64,000 nt of DNA, from contig VSPE01000001.1 in NCBI GenBank assembly GCA_009775225.1, forward strand, positions 150,892-214,891, written 5' to 3'. The notes below the pieces were generated by a model. The model was not told the origin of the DNA, searched no databases, and saw only the letters and a list, made by a program, of their open reading frames with translations. The DNA is from Muribaculaceae bacterium (GTDB lineage: Bacteria; Bacteroidota; Bacteroidia; Bacteroidales; Muribaculaceae). Shown one piece after another: positions 25,956 through 35,022 of this stretch. A program made the position numbers and the translations under genes. Positions within the stretch are counted from its first letter, which is position 1. Each line of letters begins with the position of its first letter.

Positions 25956-27227
25956 TCAGTCGATGATGTCGAAGCCGGTGTATTTGCGCAGGCACTCGGG
26001 CACTACGATGCCGTCGGGTGTCTGGTTGTTTTCGAGCAGCGCTGCCATTATGCGAGGAAGCGCGAGAGCCGAGCCGTTGAGTGTGTGGCACAGACGAGTC
26101 TTCTTGTCTTCGGCGCGGTAGCGGCATTTGAGGCGGTTGGCCTGGTATGTCTCGAAGTTCGATACCGACGATACCTCAAGCCAGCGGCCCTGGGCTGCGG
26201 AGTAAACTTCAAAGTCGAAGGTGATAGCCGACGTGAAGCTCATGTCGCCGCCGCAGAGGCGCAGGATGTGCCAGGGCAGACCGAGCTTTTCGAGTAGACC
26301 CTGCACGTGTGCCTTCATCTCTTCGAGGGCGGCGTAGGAGTCTTCGGGTTTCTCTATGCGTACTATCTCTACCTTGTCGAACTGATGCAGGCGGTTGAGA
26401 CCACGCACGTCCTTGCCGTAGCTGCCGGCTTCGCGGCGGAAGCATGCCGAGTAGGCGCAGTTCTTCACTGGGAGCTTGTCGGCGGGGATAATTACGTCGC
26501 GGTAGAGGTTTGTTACAGGCACCTCGGCGGTAGGTATGAGGTAGAGCTTGTCGAGGTTGGCAAGGTACATCTGGCCCTCCTTGTCGGGAAGCTGGCCTGT
26601 GCCGTAGCCCGAAGCCTCGTTTACCACATAGGGGGGCTGCACTTCGAGGTATCCGGCGGCCGAAGCCTCGTCGAGGAAGAACTGTATGAGGGCGCGCTGC
26701 AGTTTGGCGCCTTTACCGAGGTAGACGGGGAAGCCGGCGCCGGTGATTTTCACGCCGAGGTCGAAGTCTATCAGATTGTATTTCTTGGCGAGTTCCCAGT
26801 GGGGGAGGGCATCGGTGCCTAACTCGGGCATGGGGCCGCCGGTAAGTTCTACCACATTGTCGGCGGCAGAAGTGCCTTCGGGCACTGCTGCGCAGGGCAC
26901 GTTGGGTATGTTGAGGAGCTCTTCGGTTATTTCCTGCTCGGTGCGGGCAAGCTCTTCGGCCAGAGCGCGCTGCTCTTCCTTTAGTACGGCCACGCCGGCT
27001 TTATCTTTCTCGGCGTCGTCTTTGCGGCCTTCTTTCATGGCCTTGCCGATTGAGGCGGCCATGCGGTTTAGCTCGGCTGCGGCGTTGTCGTTCTTGAGCT
27101 GGAGGCCTCGGCGGATGTCGTCGAGAGCGAGCACTCGGGCTATCGGTTTCTCACCCTTAAAGCCTTTCACGGCAAGACGAGCCACGATGCCTTCGGGGTC
27201 TGCTTTTATCTGTTGTATGGTAAGCAT
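25956..27227 (-). CDS. serS: Seryl-tRNA synthetase
   Basis: A 423-residue class II synthetase that charges tRNA-Ser. The N-terminal coiled-coil arm (about 35-100, rich in Lys, Glu and Ala) grips the tRNA. Motif 2 is seen as ACFRREAGSYGKDVRGL, and motif 3 as LNGSALALPRIMAALLENNQ near the end. EVSSVSNFETYQANRL is the typical segment between them. It follows yqeY by 31 bases on the same strand, and the pair is probably one transcript. Confidence 0.97.
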   Translation of the reverse strand: MLTIQQIKADPEGIVARLAVKGFKGEKPIARVLALDDIRRGLQLKNDNAAAELNRMAASIGKAMKEGRKDDAEKDKAGVAVLKEEQRALAEELARTEQEITEELLNIPNVPCAAVPEGTSAADNVVELTGGPMPELGTDALPHWELAKKYNLIDFDLGVKITGAGFPVYLGKGAKLQRALIQFFLDEASAAGYLEVQPPYVVNEASGYGTGQLPDKEGQMYLANLDKLYLIPTAEVPVTNLYRDVIIPADKLPVKNCAYSACFRREAGSYGKDVRGLNRLHQFDKVEIVRIEKPEDSYAALEEMKAHVQGLLEKLGLPWHILRLCGGDMSFTSAITFDFEVYSAAQGRWLEVSSVSNFETYQANRLKCRYRAEDKKTRLCHTLNGSALALPRIMAALLENNQTPDGIVVPECLRKYTGFDIID

Positions 27228-27258
27228 TGGTGTGATGTATTATAATCGAAGTAAAAAA

Positions 27259-27708
27259 TCAGGCGAGGAGCTCGCGTACTTTGGCGGAAATGGCTCGGCC
27301 GTCGGCTCGGCCTGCGAGGGCTTTTGTGGCCACGCCCATAACCTTGCCCATGTCGGCGGGCGACGAAGCTCCGACCTGTGCGATAATCTTCTTCAGTTCT
27401 TCGGTAAGCTCTTCATCGGAGAGCGCCTTGGGCAGATAAGCCTCTATCACGGCACATTCGTCGAGTTCGGTCTGTGCCAACTCCGGGCGGTTCTGCTCCT
27501 GATAGATGCGGGCGCTTTCGCGGCGCTGCTTGGCCATTTTCACCAGAATTTTCATAGCGGCCTCGTCGGTAAGCTCACCATTGGAGCCGGGGGCTGTCTT
27601 TCCTTCGATAAATTCTTTCTTGATGCCGCGGAGTGCCTGGAGGCGCAGGCGGTCTTTGGCAAGCATGGCGGCCTTGATGTCGGCGTCGACTTGTGAATAA
27701 AAATCCAT
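27259..27708 (-). CDS. YqeY-like protein (GatB/YqeY domain)
   Basis: A 149-residue protein that is almost all the GatB/YqeY helical domain: LRLQALRGIKKEFIEGK, KMAKQRRESARIYQEQNRPELA, EAYLPKALSDEELTEEL and ADMGKVMGVATKALAGRADGR. The last motif matches the tail domain of GatB that contacts tRNA. Free-standing YqeY is thought to bind tRNA; the exact role is unclear. It lies upstream of serS, also a tRNA-related gene, and is transcribed divergently from guaB. Confidence 0.9.
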   Translation of the reverse strand: MDFYSQVDADIKAAMLAKDRLRLQALRGIKKEFIEGKTAPGSNGELTDEAAMKILVKMAKQRRESARIYQEQNRPELAQTELDECAVIEAYLPKALSDEELTEELKKIIAQVGASSPADMGKVMGVATKALAGRADGRAISAKVRELLA

Positions 27709-27789
27709 GATTAAGTCTGTTTTGTATTTTCAGACGGCAAAAATACAAAAAAATGCCCGAAAGGCAGTGTGGATACCGCAAAAAAATCG

Positions 27790-27797
27790 TATCTTTG
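27790..27797 (+). promoter_or_regulatory. Promoter -7 box for guaB
   Basis: TATCTTTG ending 28 bases before the guaB ATG. The -33 region is weak. Confidence 0.55.
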
Positions 27798-27825
27798 CAC
27801 GCAATAAACCCCATACCACCTCCAG

Positions 27826-29307
27826 ATGAGTTCATTTATTGCAGACAGAGTGAAGATGGACGGACTTACATTCGACGATGTGCTCCTTATTCCGGCGTAC
27901 TCGCAAGTCCTCCCGCGTGAAGTTAATCTTCAAAGCCGTTTTTCCCGTAATATAACTCTTAATGTGCCTATTGTGTCGGCGGCAATGGATACCGTCACTG
28001 AGTCGCAACTGGCAATAGCCATAGCCCGCGAAGGCGGTCTGGGCGTTATACACAAGAACATGCCTATAGCAGAGCAGGCCCGCCAGGTACACGCCGTGAA
28101 GCGGGCCGAGAACGGCATGATTTACGACCCCGTGACTATTCGCTGCGGCTCTACCGTTGACGAGGCGCTCGCAATGATGAGTGAATACCATATCGGCGGT
28201 ATTCCCGTGGTGGATGCCGAAGGAAAACTCAAAGGCATTGTCACAAACCGCGACCTCCGCTTCGAGCGCGACCACTCTCGCCATATCGACGAAGTGATGA
28301 CCAGCGAGAACCTTGTCACCACTACTTCCGGAACAAACCTTGAGGAGGCTGCCGACATCCTTCAGAAATATAAAATCGAGAAGCTCCCCGTAGTTGATAA
28401 CGACGGCAAGCTTATCGGCCTCGTTACATATAAGGATATAACAAAAGCGAAAGACAAGCCCAATGCCTGCAAAGACTCGCGCGGACGTCTGCGTGTGGCT
28501 GCCGGTGTAGGTGTCACCGCCGACTCTATGGAGCGTGTCGACGCTCTTGTCGCTGCCGGTGTAGACGCAATTGTAATCGACACTGCACACGGCCACTCAA
28601 AAGGTGTGGTAGCCGTGCTCGAGGCCGTAAAGAAAAAATATCCCGAAATCGACGTAGTTGTCGGCAACATCGCCACCGGCGAGGCCGCGCGCTTCCTTGT
28701 GGAGCACGGCGCCGACGGTGTAAAGGTAGGCATCGGCCCCGGCTCTATATGCACCACCCGTATCATTGCCGGTGTGGGCGTGCCCCAGCTCTCGGCCGTG
28801 TACGACGTGGCCCGCGCTCTCGAAGGCACTGGTGTGCCTCTCATTGCCGACGGCGGCATACGCTATAGCGGCGATATTGTGAAGGCCCTTGCTGCCGGCG
28901 CTCACTCGGTGATGCTCGGCGGTATGCTCGCAGGTGTAGAGGAGTCGCCCGGCGACACTATCATCTTCAATGGACGCAAGTACAAGGCTTATCGCGGCAT
29001 GGGCTCGCTCGAAGCTATGGAAAAAGGCTCGAAAGACCGCTACTTCCAGGGCAACGAGAACGATGTGAAGAAGCTCGTTCCCGAAGGAATTGCCGCACGC
29101 GTGCCCTACAAAGGCTCGCTCTACGAAGTGGTGTACCAGATGCTCGGCGGACTCCGTGCCGGTATGGGATACTGCGGAGCCGCCGATGTGGAAGCTCTTC
29201 ATCATGCGTCGTTTGCCCGCATCACAAATGCCGGTGTGGCCGAGAGTCACCCGCACGACGTGGCAATCACCGCCGAAGCGCCTAACTACAGCGCAGGAGC
29301 ACAATAA
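27826..29307 (+). CDS. guaB: IMP dehydrogenase
   Basis: A 493-residue enzyme oxidising IMP to XMP with NAD, the committed step to GMP. A TIM barrel is interrupted by two CBS domains (about 95-215). The catalytic loop GPGSICTTR holds the active cysteine near residue 309, and GGIRYSGDIVKALAAGA and GMGSLEAM are the IMP-binding segments. It is followed by two PPIase-type genes 65 and then 9 bases apart, an arrangement also known from Bacteroides. Confidence 0.97.
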   Translation: MSSFIADRVKMDGLTFDDVLLIPAYSQVLPREVNLQSRFSRNITLNVPIVSAAMDTVTESQLAIAIAREGGLGVIHKNMPIAEQARQVHAVKRAENGMIYDPVTIRCGSTVDEALAMMSEYHIGGIPVVDAEGKLKGIVTNRDLRFERDHSRHIDEVMTSENLVTTTSGTNLEEAADILQKYKIEKLPVVDNDGKLIGLVTYKDITKAKDKPNACKDSRGRLRVAAGVGVTADSMERVDALVAAGVDAIVIDTAHGHSKGVVAVLEAVKKKYPEIDVVVGNIATGEAARFLVEHGADGVKVGIGPGSICTTRIIAGVGVPQLSAVYDVARALEGTGVPLIADGGIRYSGDIVKALAAGAHSVMLGGMLAGVEESPGDTIIFNGRKYKAYRGMGSLEAMEKGSKDRYFQGNENDVKKLVPEGIAARVPYKGSLYEVVYQMLGGLRAGMGYCGAADVEALHHASFARITNAGVAESHPHDVAITAEAPNYSAGAQ

Positions 29308-29372
29308 TATTACGCAGGTTACGTTATATCTTTGTGCCTTCGGGCAAGATTATATAGACCATAAATAATAAA

Positions 29373-31295
29373 ATGAAAAAACACCTCTTAGCAGCCTTCA
29401 TTGCGGCAGCCGCCGTTCTGCCGGCACTTGCCAAGGATGCCGACCCCGTGCTCATGACTGTAGACGGTCATGACGTGCGTGTGAGCGAATTTGAGTACCT
29501 CTACAATAAGAACAAGAGCCAGCAGCTTCAGCCTCAGACTATTGACGAGTACTTGCAGATGTTTATCGAGTACAAGCTCAAGGTAGCCGATGCCGAACAC
29601 GCCGGCTTGCAGGATACCCCTGAGTTCGTAAGTGAGTACAACAAGTACCGTGCCGAGCTGGCAGCGCCTTATATGCGCGATACCGCTGTTGAAGACAGCC
29701 TTGTGCGTGCAGCCTATGAGCATCGCAAGTACGATGTGCTTGTAAGTCATATCATGCTTGAACGCACTCCCGCCAACAAAGCGCTTCTCGACTCTATCCG
29801 AACCGCTATTGTGGCCGGAAACACAACCTTTGAGGCCGAGGCCCGCAAGAACTCGATAGACCGAGGCAGCAGCGCGCGCGGTGGTCTTATGGGCATGGTT
29901 ATTCCCGACCGTTTCCCTTATGCCTTCGAGGACGCCGCATATAACACCGCTCCCGGCGAAATCTCGCCCGTCACCGACTCCGGCATGGGCTATCACATAA
30001 TCCGTGTGGAAAAGAAAACCCCTGCCGAAGGGGAGGTTGAGGCTTCGCACATACTTCGTCTCACTCAGGGCCGTACTCCCGGGCAGGCCGAAGATGCCCG
30101 TAGAGTCATAGACTCAATCTATACTCTTGTTAAGGGCGGTGCCGACTTCGCCGACCTCGCCCGCCGCTATTCCGAAGACCCCGGCTCGGCCCGTATGGGC
30201 GGCGCTCTCGGTTGGTTCTCGCGCGGCACTATGGTGCATGAGTTCGACAGTGTTTCGTTCGCACTCCCCGACGGCGCTATATCCGAGCCTTTCGCAACGA
30301 ACTTCGGCTATCACATCGTGAAGCGTACAGGCCACCGCGGTGTCCCTGCGTTCGAAGATGTGGCAGGTGAGATTCGCGGCAACTTCTCCCGCGACGAGCG
30401 TGCTGACCTTCCCCGCCGTGCGCGTATCGCACGCTATTTGCAGGAGTACAAGGGCGCTGTCAGCACCGATGCAGTAGCCAAGGCACGCAAGGCAATCGAG
30501 GCTGCAGGCTCGTTCGACTCCGTGGCAATAGCTGAAGTATCGGCTATCTCCACCCCCGTAGCTACATATTCAGGCGGCAAAATCAGCTTTGCCGACATCA
30601 TGCCGGCCGTGCTTGCCCCTGTAGGCTCCGACGTCGCCACTGCAGTGGATGCTATCGAGCTTGCTGCCCGGGCTGCTCTCGAAGACGCCGTGAGTTTGGC
30701 CGTGCGCGACAACTTGCAGAAGACTGAACCCGATTACCGCAATCTTGTGAATGAATATCACGACGGTATTCTGCTCTATGAAATATCAAACCGCAATGTG
30801 TGGGAGCGTGCGTCAAAAGACCGCGAAGGCCTTGAGGCTTATTTCAAAGCGAATGCCGCCAAATACAGTTGGGAGCAGCCCAAGTTCAAGAGCTATATCT
30901 TCTTTGCCGAGAACGACTCTCTGCTAGACAAGGCTGTGGTGTATGCCGACTCTGTAGATGTTGCAGAACCCACTGCTTTTGTGCAGGCCATGCGCACACG
31001 CTTTGGCCGTGACATCAAAATCGAGCGCGTGATTGCAGCCAAGGGCGAGAATGCTATTACCGACTTCCTCGGATTCGACGGCCCCCGTCCTGAAGAGAAC
31101 AAGTCGCGCTGGAAAGCTTATCGCGCATACAAGGGCCGCATCCTCGATGCTCCCGAAGAAGCTGCCGATGTGCGTGGCGCTGCTGTCACCGACTATCAGA
31201 ACGAGCTTGACCGCAAGTGGGTGGCCAAGCTCCACAAGAAGTATAAGGTAAAAGTAAACAAGAAAGTCTTCAAGGAACTGAAGGCCAAATACTGA
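29373..31295 (+). CDS. Periplasmic peptidylprolyl isomerase with two parvulin domains
   Basis: A 640-residue exported protein with signal peptide MKKHLLAAFIAAAAVLPALA. An N-terminal SurA-like chaperone region leads to a first parvulin domain (YDVLVSHIMLERTP, then GMGYHIIRVEKK) and a second one (EASHILRLTQGRTPG, RMGGALGWFSRG, NFGYHIVKRTGH). A long C-terminal half of about 300 residues follows, including a basic end (KKYKVKVNKKVFKELKAKY). It probably folds outer-membrane proteins. It shares the operon with guaB and the next lipoprotein. Confidence 0.88.
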   Translation: MKKHLLAAFIAAAAVLPALAKDADPVLMTVDGHDVRVSEFEYLYNKNKSQQLQPQTIDEYLQMFIEYKLKVADAEHAGLQDTPEFVSEYNKYRAELAAPYMRDTAVEDSLVRAAYEHRKYDVLVSHIMLERTPANKALLDSIRTAIVAGNTTFEAEARKNSIDRGSSARGGLMGMVIPDRFPYAFEDAAYNTAPGEISPVTDSGMGYHIIRVEKKTPAEGEVEASHILRLTQGRTPGQAEDARRVIDSIYTLVKGGADFADLARRYSEDPGSARMGGALGWFSRGTMVHEFDSVSFALPDGAISEPFATNFGYHIVKRTGHRGVPAFEDVAGEIRGNFSRDERADLPRRARIARYLQEYKGAVSTDAVAKARKAIEAAGSFDSVAIAEVSAISTPVATYSGGKISFADIMPAVLAPVGSDVATAVDAIELAARAALEDAVSLAVRDNLQKTEPDYRNLVNEYHDGILLYEISNRNVWERASKDREGLEAYFKANAAKYSWEQPKFKSYIFFAENDSLLDKAVVYADSVDVAEPTAFVQAMRTRFGRDIKIERVIAAKGENAITDFLGFDGPRPEENKSRWKAYRAYKGRILDAPEEAADVRGAAVTDYQNELDRKWVAKLHKKYKVKVNKKVFKELKAKY

Positions 31296-31304
31296 TACGC
31301 CGGC

Positions 31305-32174
31305 ATGAACCGACTAAGAACAGTCATCGCCGCCGTTGCCGCCGGGCTTTTTACAGCCTGTGGCAGCGGCGGCGATGCCGCATACAGCCCCGATGTGCTT
31401 GTGGGCGTGGGTGGCGCGACTCTTACGCGCGCCGAGCTGAAGCGCATGATGCCCTCGGCTCTTGCGCCCGACGACAGCGCATCGCTTGCAAGGGTGCTTA
31501 TACGCCGGTGGATAGACGAGCAGCTTGTAGACCGCGTGGCCGCTCAGGAAGTGGACCTTGAAGAGATAGACCGTCTTACGGCCGAATACAGGCGTCAGCT
31601 TATTATGACGCAGTACCGCCGCGAGATGTCGCAGAAAGAGTCGGATGCGATGTTCGTTCCAGACTCCGTGCGTGCGTACTTCGATGCTCATAAAGATGAT
31701 TTTGTGCTTGAGCGTCCGCTCGTAAAGGGCGTGTATCTCAAAGTGCCGGACGACAGCAAATCGCTCGCACTGCTCAGGCGCCTGTATAAGTCGGAGAAGG
31801 AAGGCGATACCGACCGCCTCGAAAAAGAAGCGCCAAAGGCATCCATTCATTACGATTATTTCCGTGACCGCTGGGTTGACCTTGAGCAGATTGAGACCCG
31901 TATTCCTGTAGCTTTCGGTGAGCGGGAGATGCAGGCACTGAGTTCTCATCACAGTCTCGATATTTCGGGCGGCGGATTTGTATATCTTCTTGATATCGAC
32001 GATTATTTGCCGGCCGGCTCTCCTATGCCCTATGAAGCTGCAAAACCTTTGGTGCGTGAGCGCCTGCTCACACTGAGGCGTCTCGACTACGACAAGCGCC
32101 TGCGCAATGCCTTGTATGCCGCCGGAGTGGAGAACGGAACAGTGGTGTATCCCAATCAAAATCCGCTGAAATAA
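31305..32174 (+). CDS. SurA-N-like lipoprotein, probable chaperone
   Basis: A 289-residue lipoprotein (signal ending LFTACGSGGD). The helical region after it (LTRAELKRMMPS, RRWIDEQLVDRVAAQEVDLEEIDRL) resembles the SurA N-terminal chaperone domain. No full parvulin active site is visible, so it is likely a chaperone without isomerase activity. It starts nine bases after the two-domain PPIase, and both lie after guaB. The pair most likely acts together on envelope proteins. Confidence 0.7.
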   Translation: MNRLRTVIAAVAAGLFTACGSGGDAAYSPDVLVGVGGATLTRAELKRMMPSALAPDDSASLARVLIRRWIDEQLVDRVAAQEVDLEEIDRLTAEYRRQLIMTQYRREMSQKESDAMFVPDSVRAYFDAHKDDFVLERPLVKGVYLKVPDDSKSLALLRRLYKSEKEGDTDRLEKEAPKASIHYDYFRDRWVDLEQIETRIPVAFGEREMQALSSHHSLDISGGGFVYLLDIDDYLPAGSPMPYEAAKPLVRERLLTLRRLDYDKRLRNALYAAGVENGTVVYPNQNPLK

Positions 32175-32177
32175 CGA

Positions 32178-32213
32178 AGGCGGAGCGATGACATCCTTGT
32201 CATCGCTCCGCCT
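32178..32213 (+). terminator. Strong terminator after the guaB operon
   Basis: A perfect 15-base-pair stem (32178-32192 with 32199-32213) three bases after the stop codon. No T-run follows, but the stem is long and GC-rich. Confidence 0.7.
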
Positions 32214-32221
32214 GTCAACAT

Positions 32222-32253
32222 AAAACGGCGGGCCCGCACAGGCCTGCCGTTTT
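32222..32253. terminator. Hairpin between convergent operons
   Basis: AAAACGGCGGG (32222-32232) pairs with CCTGCCGTTTT (32243-32253), with one G-T pair. It has T-rich flanks in both directions, so it can end both the guaB operon and the minus-strand SDR operon. Confidence 0.65.
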
Positions 32254-32286
32254 CTATTAATAATGCTGTACTCTTGTTTAAGATTT

Positions 32287-33024
32287 TCAGTCGATAAGCT
32301 CGATGCGGCGCCACAGGCAGTCCGGTACGAGTTTCCACAGAGCTGTCACCACAGCCCAGCGGGAGTCGATTACGGCAACGCGGTGTGCGCGGAGCATGGC
32401 TTTTTCGAGCCTTGGAGCCACATAGTCGATGCTCATTTCCATGGGGTAGTCTTTTTTGCCGTTGAGCAGGGGAGTGTCTACAAAGCCGGGACGGATGTCG
32501 GTGATAGCCACATTTACGCGCTGTTGGTGTGCGAGCTGGTCGAGAGCCTGCAGATACGTCCACTGATAGCGTTTAGAAGCCGAGTAGGTGGCGGAAATGC
32601 CTATGCCCTTTGTTCCGGCTACCGAGGTGATGGCGGCAATATGACCGCGGTGCACGTTGGCCGTGTCTTTGAAGTACTTATAGGCTGCATTTACTATGCG
32701 GGTGAAGCCTTTTACGTTCACATCGAGAGTCTCCATGTCGCGGGCGTTGTCCAACTCGGGGTTCCGCCAGCCGCATCCGGCGGCATAGAGCAGGTAGTCC
32801 ATGCCGTCGATAAGCTCGATGAGCTTGTAGAAGCGCTCTACGGCGTCGTCAGCGGTGACGTCGATAGTCATATATTCCACTCTGTCGGGGTAGAGTGCCT
32901 TGATTTCTTTGAGAGGTGCTTCGCGGCGTGCTGCTATGCCTACACGCCAGCCAAGGCGAGCGAAGTCGGTGGCGACGCGCATGCCCATGCCGGAGGATGC
33001 TCCGATGATGATTATTTTTTTCAT
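32287..33024 (-). CDS. Short-chain dehydrogenase/reductase
   Basis: A 245-residue classical SDR oxidoreductase. The cofactor loop is IIIGASSGMG near the start, and YAAGCG takes the place of NAAG. The catalytic serine lies in ITSVAGTKG, and YSASK holds the tyrosine and lysine. RPGFVDTPL follows. The arginine pair after the second strand (AARREAP) suggests NADP preference. It overlaps the gene before it by four bases (ATGA), so it is the last gene of a six-gene minus-strand operon. The substrate is unknown. Confidence 0.88.
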   Translation of the reverse strand: MKKIIIIGASSGMGMRVATDFARLGWRVGIAARREAPLKEIKALYPDRVEYMTIDVTADDAVERFYKLIELIDGMDYLLYAAGCGWRNPELDNARDMETLDVNVKGFTRIVNAAYKYFKDTANVHRGHIAAITSVAGTKGIGISATYSASKRYQWTYLQALDQLAHQQRVNVAITDIRPGFVDTPLLNGKKDYPMEMSIDYVAPRLEKAMLRAHRVAVIDSRWAVVTALWKLVPDCLWRRIELID

Positions 33025-33947
33025 TCAGCTTGGATTTCGGGTTCTGACTCTATAACATCGTCGGGCTTTGCCTTGTTCAGATGAGTAAGCCCGAATGTGT
33101 ATATGATAGAGAAACTTCCCGAAACGTTGCTGCCCCGCGAGCCGAAGCCCGGAATGTACCATGGCTTGCCGTAGGGGGCATCGCTCTGGTGCAGCAGTGC
33201 CTGATACTTCACCGTCCAGCCTGCCGAGACAGGGCCGGCCAGTTTTACGCGCACGCCGGCTGTGATTTCTCCCCACCCGACGGTAGCTCGCTGCGAGGGA
33301 ATATTGAAGGTTGCTGTCTCGCCCCAGTAAGATGAGTTGAGGGTTACGTTGTCGATGTTGTAGCTGAAGTTGGAGAAGCCGTAGCGCAGTCCGGCGAATA
33401 GCGAATAATTCGGGTTGGAGTTGAAGAGGAAGTTATAGTTCGCGCCTATGCGGAAGTATGCGCTCAGAGGCGAGCGGTAGGTGTAGTTCATGCCTTCCGG
33501 CTTGTAGTCGGCGGTGCCGAGGCCTACCTCTATAATCGGCTTGTAGCGGTTGTGCAGCGAAAGCTCGACCCAGGCGTCGGCCACACCGTATTTTTGTCCG
33601 AAAGCTCGCATCAGCGGGTCCCAGATGTTCACACCTACGCTTAATGCGTGGAAGAGGGGAACTTCCATTTTGGGTACGCGGCCTATGACGGTGGAGTCCA
33701 TAAGCCATTCCTGGCCTGTCACAGTGTCGACAAATACGGTTATACCCTTGTCGTCGACGTAGCTTACAGAGTTGGCACGGCGCTTTGCATTGATGCGTGC
33801 GGTGTCCGACGCTGTTTCGTTTACGGCCTGCACTGTGGTTGTTGCCGGCGTTTCGACGGGAGTCATGCGGCGGCGCGCCGAGGCGGGGAGTACGGCTCCA
33901 AGCGCCACAAGGGCCAGCAGTAATATTATGGCTGATTTACGTGTCAT
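33021..33947 (-). CDS. Outer-membrane beta-barrel-like protein (DUF6048 type)
   Basis: A 308-residue exported protein with signal peptide MTRKSAIILLLALVALGAVLPASA. The body alternates hydrophobic and polar residues in short strands with aromatic ends (YFRIGANYNFLFNSN, YSLFAGLRYGF, SGSFSIIYTFGLTHL), typical of a small barrel. Bacteroidetes have DUF6048 proteins paired with a DUF6452-like lipoprotein, as here, with a four-base overlap. The function is unknown. Confidence 0.65.
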   Translation of the reverse strand: MTRKSAIILLLALVALGAVLPASARRRMTPVETPATTTVQAVNETASDTARINAKRRANSVSYVDDKGITVFVDTVTGQEWLMDSTVIGRVPKMEVPLFHALSVGVNIWDPLMRAFGQKYGVADAWVELSLHNRYKPIIEVGLGTADYKPEGMNYTYRSPLSAYFRIGANYNFLFNSNPNYSLFAGLRYGFSNFSYNIDNVTLNSSYWGETATFNIPSQRATVGWGEITAGVRVKLAGPVSAGWTVKYQALLHQSDAPYGKPWYIPGFGSRGSNVSGSFSIIYTFGLTHLNKAKPDDVIESEPEIQAE

Positions 33948-34510
33948 TGCTGCTCAGTGTCGGGTGTTTCCGTGCCGGTGTCGGGAGTTTCTTCTTCTCC
34001 TTCTCCTTCGTCCGGGTCGGGCGGGGTGGCAGTGCGGAAATACAGGCGAATACGTTCAACATCGGTGTTGGTGATAAGGGAATCGGTAATTTCTACCGAT
34101 TCCAGCAGATTTGTGGTGTACTCTACTTCTGTGATGTGATAGCGGTACATGGCTCCACACTCCTCAGAGGCGAAGTACGGCTCGGAGGTGTAGGTAAAGC
34201 GTATATAGTCGTTGAAGGCTTCGTCGTCGATGCCGGGCTGGGTGTAGTGGAAGCACCACTCGGTGGTGTTTGCCGTGGAGCGCATGGGCAGATACACCTG
34301 CTGAACGGAGCCTGACGCTACCAGAAGGGAGTCGTTGGGCGCACCCACTCCCATTATCTGTATGCCTGAAATGGAGATGGCCGCGCCTGTCTCGGCGGAA
34401 TATATTCCGGCGAGTGGTATGGAGCTTTGGTTGTCGAGACAGCCGTCGGTGCTGCACGAGGCTGCGACAAGAGCGCAAGCGAGAGCTGCTGTGTAAATAC
34501 GAATTTTCAC
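33944..34510 (-). CDS. Small lipoprotein (DUF6452-like)
   Basis: A 188-residue lipoprotein; the signal ends ALVAASC, leaving SCSTDGCLDN with two cysteines. The middle forms a compact beta region (ISISGIQIMGVGAPND, then EWCFHY). The last 30 residues (DPDEGEGEEETPDTG and onward) are acidic, threonine- and proline-rich, and likely disordered. It overlaps both neighbours by four bases and probably works with the barrel protein after it. Confidence 0.65.
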   Translation of the reverse strand: MKIRIYTAALACALVAASCSTDGCLDNQSSIPLAGIYSAETGAAISISGIQIMGVGAPNDSLLVASGSVQQVYLPMRSTANTTEWCFHYTQPGIDDEAFNDYIRFTYTSEPYFASEECGAMYRYHITEVEYTTNLLESVEITDSLITNTDVERIRLYFRTATPPDPDEGEGEEETPDTGTETPDTEQQ

Positions 34511-35022
34511 CGGCGTATGACTATATCGTTAAGAGCCTTACGTACTTTCTGCGGTGCTTTTGCCTCGGGAGCGGCATATCCAATGGGAATTATGGCGATA
34601 GGCTCGAGTGCGGCGTCTATCGACAGGCCCTCGCGGAGCAGGGTCGGCTCGAAGTTGCATACCCAGCAGGTGGCGAGGCCGTGGGCCGTGGCAGACAGAC
34701 ACAGGTGTTCGGTGGCGATAGAGGCGTCTACGTCGGCATGGTTCTTGCTGTCTTCAGGGCGTACCCATGCCTCGCCGGGTACTGCGCACACAACGATATA
34801 CATAGGCGCTGAGGCGAACCAGGGGCGGCTGTAGGCATTGCGCAGGGCTGCTTTGCCTTCTTCGTCGCTTACCACGATAAAGCGCCAGGGCTGCCTGTTG
34901 CAGGCCGAGGGCGCGAGGCGGCAGTCGTCGAGTACGGCGTCGATAATGTCGCCGGAGGGAACGTCGGGTGTATATGCGCGGCATGAATAGCGCTCGCGTA
35001 TGGTGTTTTCGAAGTCTTTCAT
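34507..35022 (-). CDS. Nitroreductase-family flavoprotein
   Basis: A 171-residue FMN-binding protein of the nitroreductase fold. RYSCRAYTPDVPS is the FMN phosphate site near the N-terminus, APSACNRQPWRFIVV is the next FMN segment, and GLATCWVCNFEP and IPIGYAAPEAKAP follow. Such proteins reduce nitro groups, quinones or flavins with NAD(P)H. It overlaps its neighbours by four bases in a six-gene operon. The natural substrate cannot be told. Confidence 0.88.
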   Translation of the reverse strand: MKDFENTIRERYSCRAYTPDVPSGDIIDAVLDDCRLAPSACNRQPWRFIVVSDEEGKAALRNAYSRPWFASAPMYIVVCAVPGEAWVRPEDSKNHADVDASIATEHLCLSATAHGLATCWVCNFEPTLLREGLSIDAALEPIAIIPIGYAAPEAKAPQKVRKALNDIVIRR